Assembly: GCF_902489635.1 (NCBI RefSeq)
Contig: NZ_CABUAN010000008.1
Span: 11,679 to 75,678 of the forward strand
Reading direction: 5' to 3'
Length of the DNA: 64,000 bases
Source: an uncultured Porphyromonas sp.
Lineage (GTDB): Bacteria > Bacteroidota > Bacteroidia > Bacteroidales > Porphyromonadaceae
Made by a program: the position numbers and the translations under genes. The notes beneath the pieces are model-generated. The model searched no databases and was not told the DNA's origin. It saw only the letters and a program-made list of their open reading frames with translations. Shown piece by piece: positions 50,737 through 60,230 of the stretch (positions are counted from its first letter, which is position 1; each line of letters opens with the position of its first letter).

Positions 50737-52242
50737 ATGCAACTACGATCCACCACGCTTTACGCCTTACTCTTACTGCTACTCCTACCATTGTCCGGGA
50801 GGGCGCAACAAGATATCATAGACACCACGCAAGCTGTGCAAATACTGCAACAAGCCGAGCAGCGTGGGGAGGCCCGCTATGGAGTCTCCGTGTGGCGCAT
50901 CGATGAGGACAAGCCCCTACTTGACTACCGCAGCAGAGAGCGATTTACACCCGCCTCCGTGACCAAGATCTTTTCCTCCGCCACGGCACTCATAGCCCTG
51001 GGTGCCGACTATCAGTTTCCCACAGAGATCGGTTACAGAGGCTCCATCACAAAGGATGGCGTACTCAAAGGCGATCTCATCATCGTAGGGCATGGTGACC
51101 CCTCACTCGAATCGAAGCATTACCCACGTCGCAAGGGCATCTTCTACGATCAGGTCTACCTAGCACTGCAAAAGGCGGGCATCCGCCAGATACAAGGTCG
51201 CATCGTCGTCGACGCCTCAGCCTACTGCGACGAAGGCTATCTAGAAGCATGGCCCCGAGAGGACTGGGGCCGGCGCTACGCTCCAGCTCTCTATGGAGTC
51301 AATCTCTGCGACAACATCATGCAGGTCGGCATCTCCGCACAGGAGGTGGCAAAAGGAGCTAAGGCACCCACCTTCCTCCACCCCTCCACACCAGGTCATG
51401 CGTGGCAGATGAACATACAGTTGGTCAAGCGTGGCAATCAACTAGCCATCTCAGCAGACCGCGACTCCCGCACCACACGCCGTCTCTCGGGTCGCCTAGC
51501 GCGTGGCAGCTCTAGGCGACAGGTCATCGCCTGCGACCTAAGCAACCCCGCGATGGCACTGGCACTGCAGCTAGCCGAGCATCTACAGCGACGTGGCATA
51601 GAGCTCGCCGAATGCCAGAGTGTCGCCTATTATGACAAGTCCGCTCCGACACTCACCACCCTACTAGACATCTACCTAAGTCCGCATCTGAGCGAGCTGA
51701 TACGCACCTGCAACTATCACAGTGTCAACCTCTACGCCGAGGCTCTCCTCCGTAGCATAGGCAACCGCTTTGGTGCCATACAGCAGGGCGGATGTATCTC
51801 AACGACCGAAGCCCTGCGGCAAGAGATGAACTACTGGCGGGAGACTTGCTCCCTCTCGGCTGACGAGCTGGAGCTCTACGACGGCTCTGGACTATCCCCC
51901 CGCAGCAAGCTCTCACCCTATGCGCTGACCGCCGCCTTGCGACAAGTCTTCCAGCTACCGCTACCTGTCTCAGATCCATTCATCCTCTCCCTGCCTCAAG
52001 TGGGTCGTGAGGGCACTGTCCGCAATTTGCTCCCAGCATCGCAGCTCACCGCTTACTTCAAGAGCGGCTCCATACGAGGCGTGCAAAACTATGCAGGCTA
52101 CGTCAGCTACAACGGCCACACCTACTGCGTCTCCATCCTCGCCAACAATATGCGCCATCGAGGCAACACCCGACGCACTATGACGCAAGTATTAAAGGCA
52201 CTCTTCCCCAATACCCCTGCGCCAAAAGCCTCTAACTCCTAG
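50737..52242 (+). CDS. dacB: D-alanyl-D-alanine carboxypeptidase/endopeptidase (PBP4 type)
   Basis: PBP4-type enzymes trim D-Ala from stem peptides and cut cross-links. The signal peptide starts at ATG 50737 (MQLRSTTLYALLLLLLLPLS); the longer frame from 50686 adds an unlikely N-terminal tail. Catalytic motifs are SVTK in FTPASVTKIFS, SVN in CNYHSVNLYAEALL, and KSG in YFKSGSIRGVQNYAG (a KTG variant normal for this class). With this start the protein has 501 residues. It follows the M23 gene by about 160 nt; an inverted-repeat stretch (CTCTCCCAG and CTGAGAGAG around 50592-50650) between them may terminate transcription. Confidence 0.9.
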   Translation: MQLRSTTLYALLLLLLLPLSGRAQQDIIDTTQAVQILQQAEQRGEARYGVSVWRIDEDKPLLDYRSRERFTPASVTKIFSSATALIALGADYQFPTEIGYRGSITKDGVLKGDLIIVGHGDPSLESKHYPRRKGIFYDQVYLALQKAGIRQIQGRIVVDASAYCDEGYLEAWPREDWGRRYAPALYGVNLCDNIMQVGISAQEVAKGAKAPTFLHPSTPGHAWQMNIQLVKRGNQLAISADRDSRTTRRLSGRLARGSSRRQVIACDLSNPAMALALQLAEHLQRRGIELAECQSVAYYDKSAPTLTTLLDIYLSPHLSELIRTCNYHSVNLYAEALLRSIGNRFGAIQQGGCISTTEALRQEMNYWRETCSLSADELELYDGSGLSPRSKLSPYALTAALRQVFQLPLPVSDPFILSLPQVGREGTVRNLLPASQLTAYFKSGSIRGVQNYAGYVSYNGHTYCVSILANNMRHRGNTRRTMTQVLKALFPNTPAPKASNS

Positions 52243-52296
52243 CCGATTCGTCCCGAAAAAGCGGACTCTCCTGAGAACCTACATGTATGAATTTTC

Positions 52297-52412
52297 GTTT
52301 CCTACGTGGGAACGGAAACTTTCCAACGCTGGAAAGAAAGTTTTCCAACGCTGGAAATTTTATTTTCCTCCCTTGGAAATTTATTTTTCCAAGCTTGGAA
52401 ATCTTTTGGAAA
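52297..52412. repeat. Palindrome array R6, exact 22-nt period
   Basis: Five successive units of the form TTTCC-N6-GGAAA (the first is GGAAC) have their CC at 52301, 52323, 52345, 52367 and 52389, an exact 22-nt period. Cores are CCTACGTGGG, CCAACGCTGG, CCAACGCTGG, CCTCCCTTGG and CCAAGCTTGG. A sixth partial unit (TTTTGGAAA) follows. The array lies between dacB and the metG promoter. A fragment of the MITE end, GCAACAGTCTC, lies next to it at 52418-52430. Confidence 0.85.
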
Positions 52413-52436
52413 CCCTCGCAACAGTCTCATTTTTGC

Positions 52437-52444
52437 TACCTTTG
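52437..52444 (+). promoter_or_regulatory. -7 promoter box for metG
   Basis: TACCTTTG matches TAnnTTTG, 43 nt before the metG ATG, and is immediately preceded by the partial MITE end. Confidence 0.55.
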
Positions 52445-52487
52445 TGGTAGACATCGGCGCTAAGCCGTTAATCATCATAAGAACTTT

Positions 52488-54539
52488 ATGAGTACGCAAC
52501 AATTCAAACGCACTTTAGTCACTACGGCCCTCCCTTATGCCAATGGGCCTGTACATATCGGACACCTAGCAGGAGTCTACGTTCCTGCCGACATATACGT
52601 TCGCTACAAGCGTATGAAGGGCGACGAGGTCCTCTTCATCGGTGGTAGCGATGAGCACGGAGTACCTATCGCCATCAAGGCAAAAGCCGAGGGCGTCTCC
52701 CCCCAAGAGGTAGTAGATCGCTACCACGCCTTGATCAAGGAGTCGTTCGCTCGCCTAGGCATCGACTTCGACATCTATTCGCGCACCACCTCCGAGACAC
52801 ACGAGAAGACGGCGAGCGCATTCTTTACCAAGCTCTACGAGTCGGGCAAGCTGATCGAGCAGACCTCGGAGCAGTACTACGACCCTGAGGCTAAGCAATT
52901 TCTCGCAGACCGCTACATCACAGGTACCTGCCCGCATTGCCACAACGAGCGCGCCTATGGCGACCAGTGCGAGGCGTGCGGCACCTCCCTCTCAGCGACC
53001 GATCTGATCGATCCTCATAGTGCTATCTCAGGGGCTAAGCCTGAGCTACGCGAGACGAAGCACTGGTACCTGCCGCTGGGTGACTACGAGAGCTTCCTCC
53101 GCGAGTGGATACTTGAGGGGCACAAAGAGTGGAAGCCCAACGTCTATGGTCAGTGCAAGAGCTGGTTAGACCTAGGACTTCAGCCACGTGCCGTGACGCG
53201 AGACCTAGACTGGGGTATACCCGTACCGCTCCAAGGTGCTGAGGGCAAGGTGCTCTACGTATGGTTTGACGCGCCTATCGGCTACATATCCAATACGAAG
53301 GAGCTACTCCCTGACAGCTGGCGCACCTGGTGGTGCGACCCCGAGACCCGCCTGATCCACTTCATCGGCAAGGACAACATCGTCTTCCACTGCATCATCT
53401 TCCCCGCCATGCTAAAGGCAGAGGGTTCGTTTAATCTGCCAGACAACGTACCGGCCAACGAGTTCCTCAACCTCGAGGGCGACAAGATCTCGACCAGTCG
53501 CAACTGGGCGATCTGGCTCCACGAGTATCTCGACGAGATGCCCGGCAAGGAAGACGTACTACGCTATGTCTTGACAGCGAATGCGCCTGAGACCAAGGAC
53601 AATGACTTCACATGGCGTGACTACCAAGCACGTAATAATAATGAGTTGGTCGCTATCTACGGCAACTTTGTGAACCGCGCCTTGGTGCTGACGCACAAGT
53701 ACTTCGATGGCAAGGTACCTCCGCTGGGTCATCTCACAGAGATCGACGAGGAGATGCTCCGAGAGGTGGCTGCCATACCAGCAGAGCTAGATGATCAGCT
53801 AGAGCACTTCCACTTTAGAGAGGCGCTCAAGACCGCTATGCAGCTAGCCCGCATCGGCAATAAGTACCTCGCTGACACAGAGCCCTGGAAGGTGATCAAG
53901 AGCGACCCCGACCGTGTCGCTACGATCCTGCACTTAGCTTTGCAGCTGGTGGGTAATCTGTCGATTGCTTTTGCGCCCTTTACCCCCTTCTCCACCCGTC
54001 GACTCCTCAGTATGCTACAAGTTGAGGAGGGAGGTTTTGCTTTCTCCCGCTTTGGAGCTACAGATCTACTTCCCGAGGGGCATCAGCTGGGTACGCCCGA
54101 GTTGCTCTTTGACAAGATTGAGGACGAGGTGATCCAAGCACAGCTCGACAAGCTCGCTGCGATCAAGAAGCTCAACGAGGAGCAGAACCGTCACCCTGAA
54201 GCTCTGCTGGAGGATGTGCCGTTTGACACATTTACCAAGAGCGATATGCGTGCAGGCCGTATCCTAGCTTGCGAGAAGGTTCCTAAGGCGGACAAGCTCT
54301 TACGCTTCTCCATCGATGATGGCATGGGCGGACGAACGATCGTCTCGGGTATCGCTCAGTATTACAAGCCGGAGGAGCTGGTTGGCAAGACGGTTGCCTT
54401 CGTTGCCAACCTCCCTGTGCGCAAGATACGTGGCGTCGAGTCGCAAGGTATGATCCTCTCGGTCGAGGACTACAAGACGGGACAGCTACAGGTGGTCACG
54501 CTACCTGACACGATAGCTCCTGGTAGCAAACTGGTCTAG
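52488..54539 (+). CDS. metG: Methionine--tRNA ligase
   Basis: MetG charges initiator and elongator tRNA-Met. The class I motifs are [12 protein letters not shown] (HIGH) and KISTSRN (KMSKS equivalent). A zinc-binding knuckle is present ([18 protein letters not shown]). The anticodon-binding domain is followed by a C-terminal tRNA-binding EMAP-like domain ([32 protein letters not shown]) that promotes dimerisation. Length is 683 residues, normal for the long form. It heads a probable operon: the next genes follow at 12, 18, 22 and 43 nt. Confidence 0.96.
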   Translation: MSTQQFKRTLVTTALPYANGPVHIGHLAGVYVPADIYVRYKRMKGDEVLFIGGSDEHGVPIAIKAKAEGVSPQEVVDRYHALIKESFARLGIDFDIYSRTTSETHEKTASAFFTKLYESGKLIEQTSEQYYDPEAKQFLADRYITGTCPHCHNERAYGDQCEACGTSLSATDLIDPHSAISGAKPELRETKHWYLPLGDYESFLREWILEGHKEWKPNVYGQCKSWLDLGLQPRAVTRDLDWGIPVPLQGAEGKVLYVWFDAPIGYISNTKELLPDSWRTWWCDPETRLIHFIGKDNIVFHCIIFPAMLKAEGSFNLPDNVPANEFLNLEGDKISTSRNWAIWLHEYLDEMPGKEDVLRYVLTANAPETKDNDFTWRDYQARNNNELVAIYGNFVNRALVLTHKYFDGKVPPLGHLTEIDEEMLREVAAIPAELDDQLEHFHFREALKTAMQLARIGNKYLADTEPWKVIKSDPDRVATILHLALQLVGNLSIAFAPFTPFSTRRLLSMLQVEEGGFAFSRFGATDLLPEGHQLGTPELLFDKIEDEVIQAQLDKLAAIKKLNEEQNRHPEALLEDVPFDTFTKSDMRAGRILACEKVPKADKLLRFSIDDGMGGRTIVSGIAQYYKPEELVGKTVAFVANLPVRKIRGVESQGMILSVEDYKTGQLQVVTLPDTIAPGSKLV

Positions 54540-54551
54540 CCTCACAGCGAC

Positions 54552-55718
54552 ATGCGCATTCCTCTAGTCAACCTCCCCGAAGAACATAGCCCCTACCAAG
54601 CTGAGCTTGATAGGAGTATCGGGAGGGTTGTCGCCTCGGGCGGCTACATTGGCGGTGAGGAGGTGCATGCCTTTGAGGAGGAGCTGGCGTACTACCTAGG
54701 GCTGGCTCCGTGGAGTGTCATCTGCTGTGGCAACGGGAGCGATGCACTTCTGCTGGCTCTGGCTGCGCTAGATCTGCCACGTGGTGGCGAGGTAATCGTC
54801 GCCACACACAACTATGTGGCGGCTGCCGAGGCGGTCTGTCATCTAGGACTCCGACCTGTCTGGGCTGACGTGATGCCCTCGCTGAGTAGCGATGGGCGTG
54901 TCTCCTTTCAGATGAATGGCTCGCCAGACTATCTGGAGTCGCTGCTCACCCCTCGTACGGTGGCACTCATAGCGGTCAATATGTATGGTATGCCCTGCCC
55001 CGCAGACGAGCTGGCGCACTTCTGCAAGCGACATCAGATTCCGTGGATTGAGGACAATGCACAGGGGATGGGGGGCGTAGTCGAGGAAGTTTCGGGGTGC
55101 TTAAGGACTCCTATACCGCTAGGCACACGAGCTACGATCGGCACAACGAGCTTCTTTCCGACGAAGCCACTAGGCTGTATGGGCGATGGGGGCGCTGCTT
55201 TCGTACCGCATGACCAACAGTTGGCGGAGCGTTTGCGCCAACTGGCCAACCACGGACAGCGCACACGATACCAGTACGAGCGGTGTGGCTACAACAGCCG
55301 TCTCGATGCGCTCCAAGCAGCCGTGCTACGGGTTAAGCTAGGTCACCTGGAAGAGGCGAATCGACGACGTAGCTTGCTAGCCGACCGCTACGACGAGTTG
55401 CTGGCCGAGCTCCCGATGGTGAGACGTCCGTGGCGTAGTGGGGTCCGGCCCGAAGCACTCTACCTCTACACAATCTGCGTACCCTCTGACAAGCGAGACG
55501 GACTACTCAACGAACTGCGCACAGCGGGCATCGACGCTCGGGTCTACTACCCGCAGATGCTTCACCAGATAGCGGCCTACAACGCCAGCTCCTCTGAGGC
55601 TTCCTGTCCCGTAGCGGAGGAGCTCCAGAAGACAATGCTCTCGCTACCAATAGCCCCGACGACCTTCTACTTGCAGGTTAGAGAGATCTGCGAGCGAATC
55701 AGACAATTTCTACTATAA
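54552..55718 (+). CDS. DegT/DnrJ/EryC1-family sugar aminotransferase
   Basis: These PLP enzymes transaminate keto-sugars linked to nucleotides. The start (IPLVNLPEEHSPYQAELDRS, ASGGYIGGEEVHAFEEEL) and CCGNGSDALLLALAAL are family-typical. IEDNAQGMGG is the cofactor region and the Lys in SFFPTKPLGCMGDGG should form the Schiff base. RYQYERCGYNSRLDALQAAV and the C-terminal DARVYYP complete the pattern. Length is 388 residues. It lies 12 nt after metG and 18 nt before a Gfo/Idh dehydrogenase; this pairing resembles WbpE/PorR plus WbpB, which act in UDP-aminouronic-acid synthesis. That assignment is inference from pairing, not from specific residues. Confidence 0.82.
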   Translation: MRIPLVNLPEEHSPYQAELDRSIGRVVASGGYIGGEEVHAFEEELAYYLGLAPWSVICCGNGSDALLLALAALDLPRGGEVIVATHNYVAAAEAVCHLGLRPVWADVMPSLSSDGRVSFQMNGSPDYLESLLTPRTVALIAVNMYGMPCPADELAHFCKRHQIPWIEDNAQGMGGVVEEVSGCLRTPIPLGTRATIGTTSFFPTKPLGCMGDGGAAFVPHDQQLAERLRQLANHGQRTRYQYERCGYNSRLDALQAAVLRVKLGHLEEANRRRSLLADRYDELLAELPMVRRPWRSGVRPEALYLYTICVPSDKRDGLLNELRTAGIDARVYYPQMLHQIAAYNASSSEASCPVAEELQKTMLSLPIAPTTFYLQVREICERIRQFLL

Positions 55719-55736
55719 AAGCTTCCCTTCCCCATT

Positions 55737-56819
55737 ATGACAGCAAAGCACAGCGACCTAACGACCTCATCGCCTACGCCACTCCACAGCCCCCTCCGCT
55801 GGGTCGTCGTGGGGTGTGGACATATTGGCCGTCGACACATGGAGCATATCTCGAAGCACCCGCAGACGCAGTTGGCCGGGATGGTCGACGTGCTGCCCGC
55901 TTCGGAGTGTGGCGCTGCGCAGTTTGCTGAGGTACCCTTTTATCCAAGCGTCGAGGAGCTACTGGAGCGTGGGGGAGACACCTTTGATGTGGCATCGATC
56001 TGCGTCCCCAACGGGCTGCACTACCCTATTGCTCTTGAGCTGATCAAGGCGGGCAAGTCGCTCCTCATCGAGAAGCCCGCTGTACTACACCCCGATGAGG
56101 GCGAGGAGCTGATCGCCCTAGCGAAGGCACACGGCTGTCACCTATATAGTGTCCTGCAAAACCGCTTTACGCCTGTCTCAGCTTGGCTACACCAGGTGAT
56201 CGAAGAGAGGCGACTCGGCAAGCTTTACCAGATCGAGCTGCAGTGTCTCTGGAATCGTGACGAGCGTTACTACCTGCCTCGTCGCTGGCATGGCGACCTC
56301 AAGCTAGACGGCGGGACGCTCTTCACGCAGTACTCACACTTCCTCGATCTACTGATCTGGTGCTTCGGCATGCCTGAGGTGCAGGGCGGGAGCTTCTACA
56401 ATTACAACCACCAGACGATGGTAGACTTTGAGGACTCGGGCGTAGTGCAGCTCACCTTCCCGCAAGATACGTCGGGCCTGCTGACCTACTCGACAGCAGT
56501 CTACGGGACCAACTGCGGGGTGCGCCTCACGGTGCTAGGCGAGCGTGGGTGCATCGTCCTCGATGGCCCCTTTATGAACAAACTAACGCACTGCATCATC
56601 GACGGCTACGACCGCCCCGACCTAGGCGAGAGCGAGCCTGGCAACGCCTACGGAGCCTATAGCGGCTCCGCGCAAAACCATCACTTCGTCATCGACCACA
56701 CAGCACGCGCTCTGCTGGGCGACCCGACTGCTCAGGCGGTGGAGATAGAGGATGCCCTGCGTGTCGTGCGCCTCATTCGCAATATCTACCAGTACAACCC
56801 TTACCTCACAGACAAGTAG
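55737..56819 (+). CDS. Gfo/Idh/MocA-family nucleotide-sugar dehydrogenase
   Basis: Gfo/Idh proteins are NAD(P)-dependent sugar oxidoreductases. The Rossmann fingerprint VVVGCGHIGRRHMEHI lies near the N-terminus (about residues 24-39), with the family motif IEKPAVLHPDEGEEL containing the catalytic Lys. QNRFTPVSAWLHQVI, HGDLKLDGGTLFTQYSHFLD and the C-terminal DALRVVRLIRNIY resemble WbpB/WlbA-type UDP-GlcNAc-uronate 3-dehydrogenases. Length is 360 residues. It immediately follows the sugar aminotransferase, so the two probably act in sequence (oxidation, then amination). The exact substrate is not proved. Confidence 0.8.
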   Translation: MTAKHSDLTTSSPTPLHSPLRWVVVGCGHIGRRHMEHISKHPQTQLAGMVDVLPASECGAAQFAEVPFYPSVEELLERGGDTFDVASICVPNGLHYPIALELIKAGKSLLIEKPAVLHPDEGEELIALAKAHGCHLYSVLQNRFTPVSAWLHQVIEERRLGKLYQIELQCLWNRDERYYLPRRWHGDLKLDGGTLFTQYSHFLDLLIWCFGMPEVQGGSFYNYNHQTMVDFEDSGVVQLTFPQDTSGLLTYSTAVYGTNCGVRLTVLGERGCIVLDGPFMNKLTHCIIDGYDRPDLGESEPGNAYGAYSGSAQNHHFVIDHTARALLGDPTAQAVEIEDALRVVRLIRNIYQYNPYLTDK

Positions 56820-56841
56820 TCACTAGAAAGCCCCTCACGTT

Positions 56842-58599
56842 ATGATCAAACTTCAGCATCGTACCCTACTTTATTGTCTTGCTACGCTCCTCCTGCTGGG
56901 GAGCTTCGCTAGTTGCAAGAAGGCGGAGCGGGAGACGCACACGCTTCGCATCCTACATACGACCGATGTGCACGGCAACATACTGGGCTACGACTTTGTC
57001 CAGGACAGCTGCACGCCTAGCGGACTGGCGCGTGTCTCTACTTATGTGGCTCAAGTGAGGAAAGAGTATCCAGCGAGCACGCTACTCTTCGACGGAGGCG
57101 ATGTGCTACAAGGTAATGCAGCGGTCTACTACTCCAACTTCGTCGACACCGTGCGCACGCACTTCGTCTCTGACGCTATGACGCTGCTGGGCTACGATGC
57201 AGCCGTCGTGGGCAACCATGATCTAGAGGCTACGCCGAGCGTCTACCACCGCTGGCAACGCGACATGGCGACACCGCTGCTAGCCGCCAACATCATACAC
57301 AGCGATGGGCCCCTCAAGGGTAAGCCTTACTACTCGCCTTACAGCGTCCACACGGTCGATGGGGTCAAGGTAGCCGTTCTCGGGCTGATCACGCCAGCTG
57401 TGCCGCAGTGGATCCCCCAGTCCTCTTACGAGGGGATGACCTTTGCCGACCCGATCGCCACCGCACATGAGTGGATCCCTACGATCCAAGAGCATGTCCA
57501 TCCCGACCTGCTCATAGTCCTGATGCACTCGGGGCTAGGCGATGGACAGGGAAAGGAAGACGTTGCCCTCCAGATGGCTCGTACGGTCTCTGGCATTGAC
57601 TTGATCCTCTACGGACACGATCATCAGGCTAATCAGACGACCGTGCAGAGTCCGTCAGGCTCTCCCGTCCTGCTGATCAATCCTGGGAGCCATGCGAGAA
57701 ACGTGGCGGACGTGACGGTCGCCATCACCAAGCAAGGCGACAAAGTGATCGAAAAAAAACTCCAGGGTGAGATCGTCTCAATGGCTTCCGTACCGGCAGA
57801 CTCCGCTTTCGTTAGTTACTTCTCAGACTTTGCCGACACGGTGCGAAGCTTTATCGCAGAGCCTATCACACAGCTCACAGAGCCACTAGTAGGCGTGGAC
57901 GCGCTCTTCGGACCTTCCGCTTATATCTCTCTGCTTCACCAGCTACAGCTAGACTTGAGCGAGGCAGACATCTCCTTCTCCGCACCGCATCGTCTCTCTT
58001 TGTCACAGCCTGCTGACACGCTACGGGTACGAAACTTCTTCGACATCTACCCTTATGAGAACTATCTCTACAAGCTGCGCCTCTCAGGGCAAGAGATACA
58101 GAACTACCTAGAGTACTCTTACGGCTTGTGGTGCGGTCCCGACGCCAACACGGGCGAGCATCTGCTCTATCTAAAGGATCAATCTGCCGAGCAACGCTTC
58201 CCAACGGTCAAGCCCACCTTTAACTTCAGCGCAGCGGCCGGTATCGACTACACAGTGGATCTGCGCAAAGCTCAAGGCGAGCGAGTGATCATCGAGCAAC
58301 TGTCTGACGGACGCCCCTTCTCTCCCGATAGCGTCTACACGGTGGCGGTCAACTCTTACCGAGCTATCGGTGGTGGTGGCCACTTGACGCAAGGTGCTGG
58401 TCTTTCGCCCGAAGAGCTACGCCAACGCATCGTTTGGGTTTCGCCTCACGACCTACGCTATCACCTCATCGAGTGGGCAAGAAAGCACCAGCCGCTCACA
58501 CCGCCTCGCTACAACAACTGGGCCTTCATACCTAAGGAGCAAGCTGCGCCAGCGATCGCACGCGATCGTCGCATCATCGAGGAGAGCCTTAATAAGTAA
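56842..58599 (+). CDS. Lipoprotein 5'-nucleotidase / 2',3'-cyclic phosphodiesterase
   Basis: This protein is a metallophosphoesterase of the UshA/CpdB family, releasing phosphate from nucleotides outside the cytoplasm. A lipoprotein signal ends in SFASC, so it is membrane-anchored. Metal-binding motifs are visible: HTTDVHGN, DGGDVLQGN, VGNHDLE, LMHSGLG and YGHDHQANQ. The C-terminal nucleotidase domain (about 330-560) contains NFFDIYPYENYLYKLRLSG and VAVNSYRAIGGGGHLTQG. Length is 585 residues. It lies 22 nt after the Gfo/Idh gene. Whether it prefers nucleotides or cyclic nucleotides cannot be told. Confidence 0.9.
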   Translation: MIKLQHRTLLYCLATLLLLGSFASCKKAERETHTLRILHTTDVHGNILGYDFVQDSCTPSGLARVSTYVAQVRKEYPASTLLFDGGDVLQGNAAVYYSNFVDTVRTHFVSDAMTLLGYDAAVVGNHDLEATPSVYHRWQRDMATPLLAANIIHSDGPLKGKPYYSPYSVHTVDGVKVAVLGLITPAVPQWIPQSSYEGMTFADPIATAHEWIPTIQEHVHPDLLIVLMHSGLGDGQGKEDVALQMARTVSGIDLILYGHDHQANQTTVQSPSGSPVLLINPGSHARNVADVTVAITKQGDKVIEKKLQGEIVSMASVPADSAFVSYFSDFADTVRSFIAEPITQLTEPLVGVDALFGPSAYISLLHQLQLDLSEADISFSAPHRLSLSQPADTLRVRNFFDIYPYENYLYKLRLSGQEIQNYLEYSYGLWCGPDANTGEHLLYLKDQSAEQRFPTVKPTFNFSAAAGIDYTVDLRKAQGERVIIEQLSDGRPFSPDSVYTVAVNSYRAIGGGGHLTQGAGLSPEELRQRIVWVSPHDLRYHLIEWARKHQPLTPPRYNNWAFIPKEQAAPAIARDRRIIEESLNK

Positions 58600-58642
58600 A
58601 GCGGGCGAGACCCAATGCCCTCGCCTGACCCTCAACTAAGCT

Positions 58643-59431
58643 ATGACTTGGGTTGACCTCCTGCTCTTACTGATCTTAGCTTGTGGCATCACCACCTTCG
58701 GCCGTAAGCGACTGCGCAAGCACAACCCAGTCTACAAAGGCATAGAGCGCGACTTCGCCTCGCATTGTGCGCTCAGCATCGAGGAGTCACCGCTCCTGCA
58801 GCTCAGCACAGCACCCGAGGGTGCCACGCCCCGCTACCTGGTGGTAGACACCGAGACCGTATGCTATCTGCATGACACGCTCGATGAGACACAGCTCTCC
58901 GCCATCGACACACCGCTCCTGGCGAGTCTCTCGTGGCTTCTCCTAGACGACGAGCTACGCGTCGTGCGCAGCGAAGACCATCTACTACTCAGTGGCGTGC
59001 CGATCACGAGCGAAGCGACCGACTACCACCAGCTGACGACCGAGTTTGTCGCGGGGCATGGCGAGCCACCCCAAGCGGTGCTAGAGCTATTCCTCAGAGA
59101 CCTAGAGACTACGCAGATGATCGTGGGGCATAGCCTCGCCTTCCACCTAGCGGTCCTAGCACACGACCTGCAGCACTATCAGTTGCCCAGTGAGAGCCTC
59201 TGGAGCAAGCGACGCTTCTGCACCATGCGCCAAGGCATCAACTACCTCATCTCGCACTACCAAGCCGACCCGCTACAGACACGCATCAGCCTAGAGACGC
59301 TTTACAGCAAGCTCCTGTGGGGTCGCGAGGGACTAGAGATCCTTTACCAGCTCAAGTCTCGCCACGACGTGGTCCTCGCCACGCACTGCTTCATCAAGCT
59401 CTACAAAGATCCGACTAGTGTAGCCGACTAA
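58643..59431 (+). CDS. Membrane-anchored exonuclease-like protein with degenerate DEDD motifs
   Basis: The 262-residue protein has one N-terminal membrane helix (TWVDLLLLLILACGIT) and then a DnaQ-like fold. The first motif is intact (YLVVDTETV, with the Asp-x-Glu pair). The second is altered: MIVGHSLAFHLAVLAHDL has His where HNxxFD-type proteins have Asp. The third is altered too: RHDVVLATHCFIKL has Ala where the final Asp should be. It is probably catalytically weak or dead and may instead bind nucleic acid or act structurally. It follows the nucleotidase by 43 nt. Its stop overlaps the stop of the convergent permease gene by 4 nt. Confidence 0.6.
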   Translation: MTWVDLLLLLILACGITTFGRKRLRKHNPVYKGIERDFASHCALSIEESPLLQLSTAPEGATPRYLVVDTETVCYLHDTLDETQLSAIDTPLLASLSWLLLDDELRVVRSEDHLLLSGVPITSEATDYHQLTTEFVAGHGEPPQAVLELFLRDLETTQMIVGHSLAFHLAVLAHDLQHYQLPSESLWSKRRFCTMRQGINYLISHYQADPLQTRISLETLYSKLLWGREGLEILYQLKSRHDVVLATHCFIKLYKDPTSVAD

Positions 59432-60201
59432 TGACCATGCAGTAGGTGAACGAGCGTGATCACAACGCCCATCACAATAAAAAGAAGCGAGACCCCCACA
59501 TTGAGCCACTTGCGCCACCGCTGCATACCGCCAGCGAAACGCGCTAAGCGACTCATCCCCATCCGTATCAGACCATAGACGGGATAAGCGATACTAGCCG
59601 TCAGGAGCGCAAAGAGTCCTAGATAGAGCAGCCCCACAGCACCCCCCGTCTGAGCAGTCATAGGCACCAGCATACCGAAGTAGATCAGCCCCGTAGCGGG
59701 GCAGAAGAAGAGAGCCGAGCTAAAGCCCAGCCAGAGGGCTCGCCAGCTCCACGCGCCCTGTCGCTCTAGCGGTTGCCTCTGCTCATGATCAGGATCTTTC
59801 GCTGGATGCGTTGGCTCCGCCTCATGATGATGCCCCTCATGGTCGTGATGGTCGTGACGGCCAAACAGCCAGAGCAATACCCCCAGCAGGATAATCAGTG
59901 GTCCCAGCCAATGCTCCAAGCCGTACAGGATCTGCTCTTGTATCTGGAGCGTCTGAATGCTCGTACGCAAGAGCCAGGCCGAGAGCAACCCCAGCGAGAA
60001 GTAGAGCAGCGCACGCCCCAGAGCATAGAGCGTAGCGATCCACCACCCCTGCCGTCTACTCGTCTGCCGTCCCGTCAAGAAGAGCAGCGAGGAGACCACC
60101 GTCGCCAGTGGACAAGGATTGATCGCCACAAGGAGCGCCATCACCACCACCGCTACGAAAGGCGTCGAGCCCGTGACCAGTGCTAAAAGATCAGCTTGCA
60201 T
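59428..60201 (-). CDS. CcdA/ArsG-like membrane permease with His-rich loop
   Basis: The 257-residue protein has about six membrane helices. The helix-1 motif INPCPLATVV and the later FFCPATGLIYFG carry Cys-Pro pairs that line up with the redox or transport cysteines of DsbD/CcdA and the related ArsG-type permeases found in Bacteroidetes. Between helices 3 and 4 is a charged loop (about residues 115-150) with the run HDHHDHEGHHHEAEPTHP, suited to bind Zn, Ni or Cu. Function could be thiol electron transfer, metal or metalloid export; the sequence alone does not decide. It lies downstream of porU on the same strand (29-nt gap), so they may be co-transcribed. Confidence 0.72.
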   Translation of the reverse strand: MQADLLALVTGSTPFVAVVVMALLVAINPCPLATVVSSLLFLTGRQTSRRQGWWIATLYALGRALLYFSLGLLSAWLLRTSIQTLQIQEQILYGLEHWLGPLIILLGVLLWLFGRHDHHDHEGHHHEAEPTHPAKDPDHEQRQPLERQGAWSWRALWLGFSSALFFCPATGLIYFGMLVPMTAQTGGAVGLLYLGLFALLTASIAYPVYGLIRMGMSRLARFAGGMQRWRKWLNVGVSLLFIVMGVVITLVHLLHGH

Positions 60202-60230
60202 AACGAAACGGATTGTTTGGTCAGATAGGC

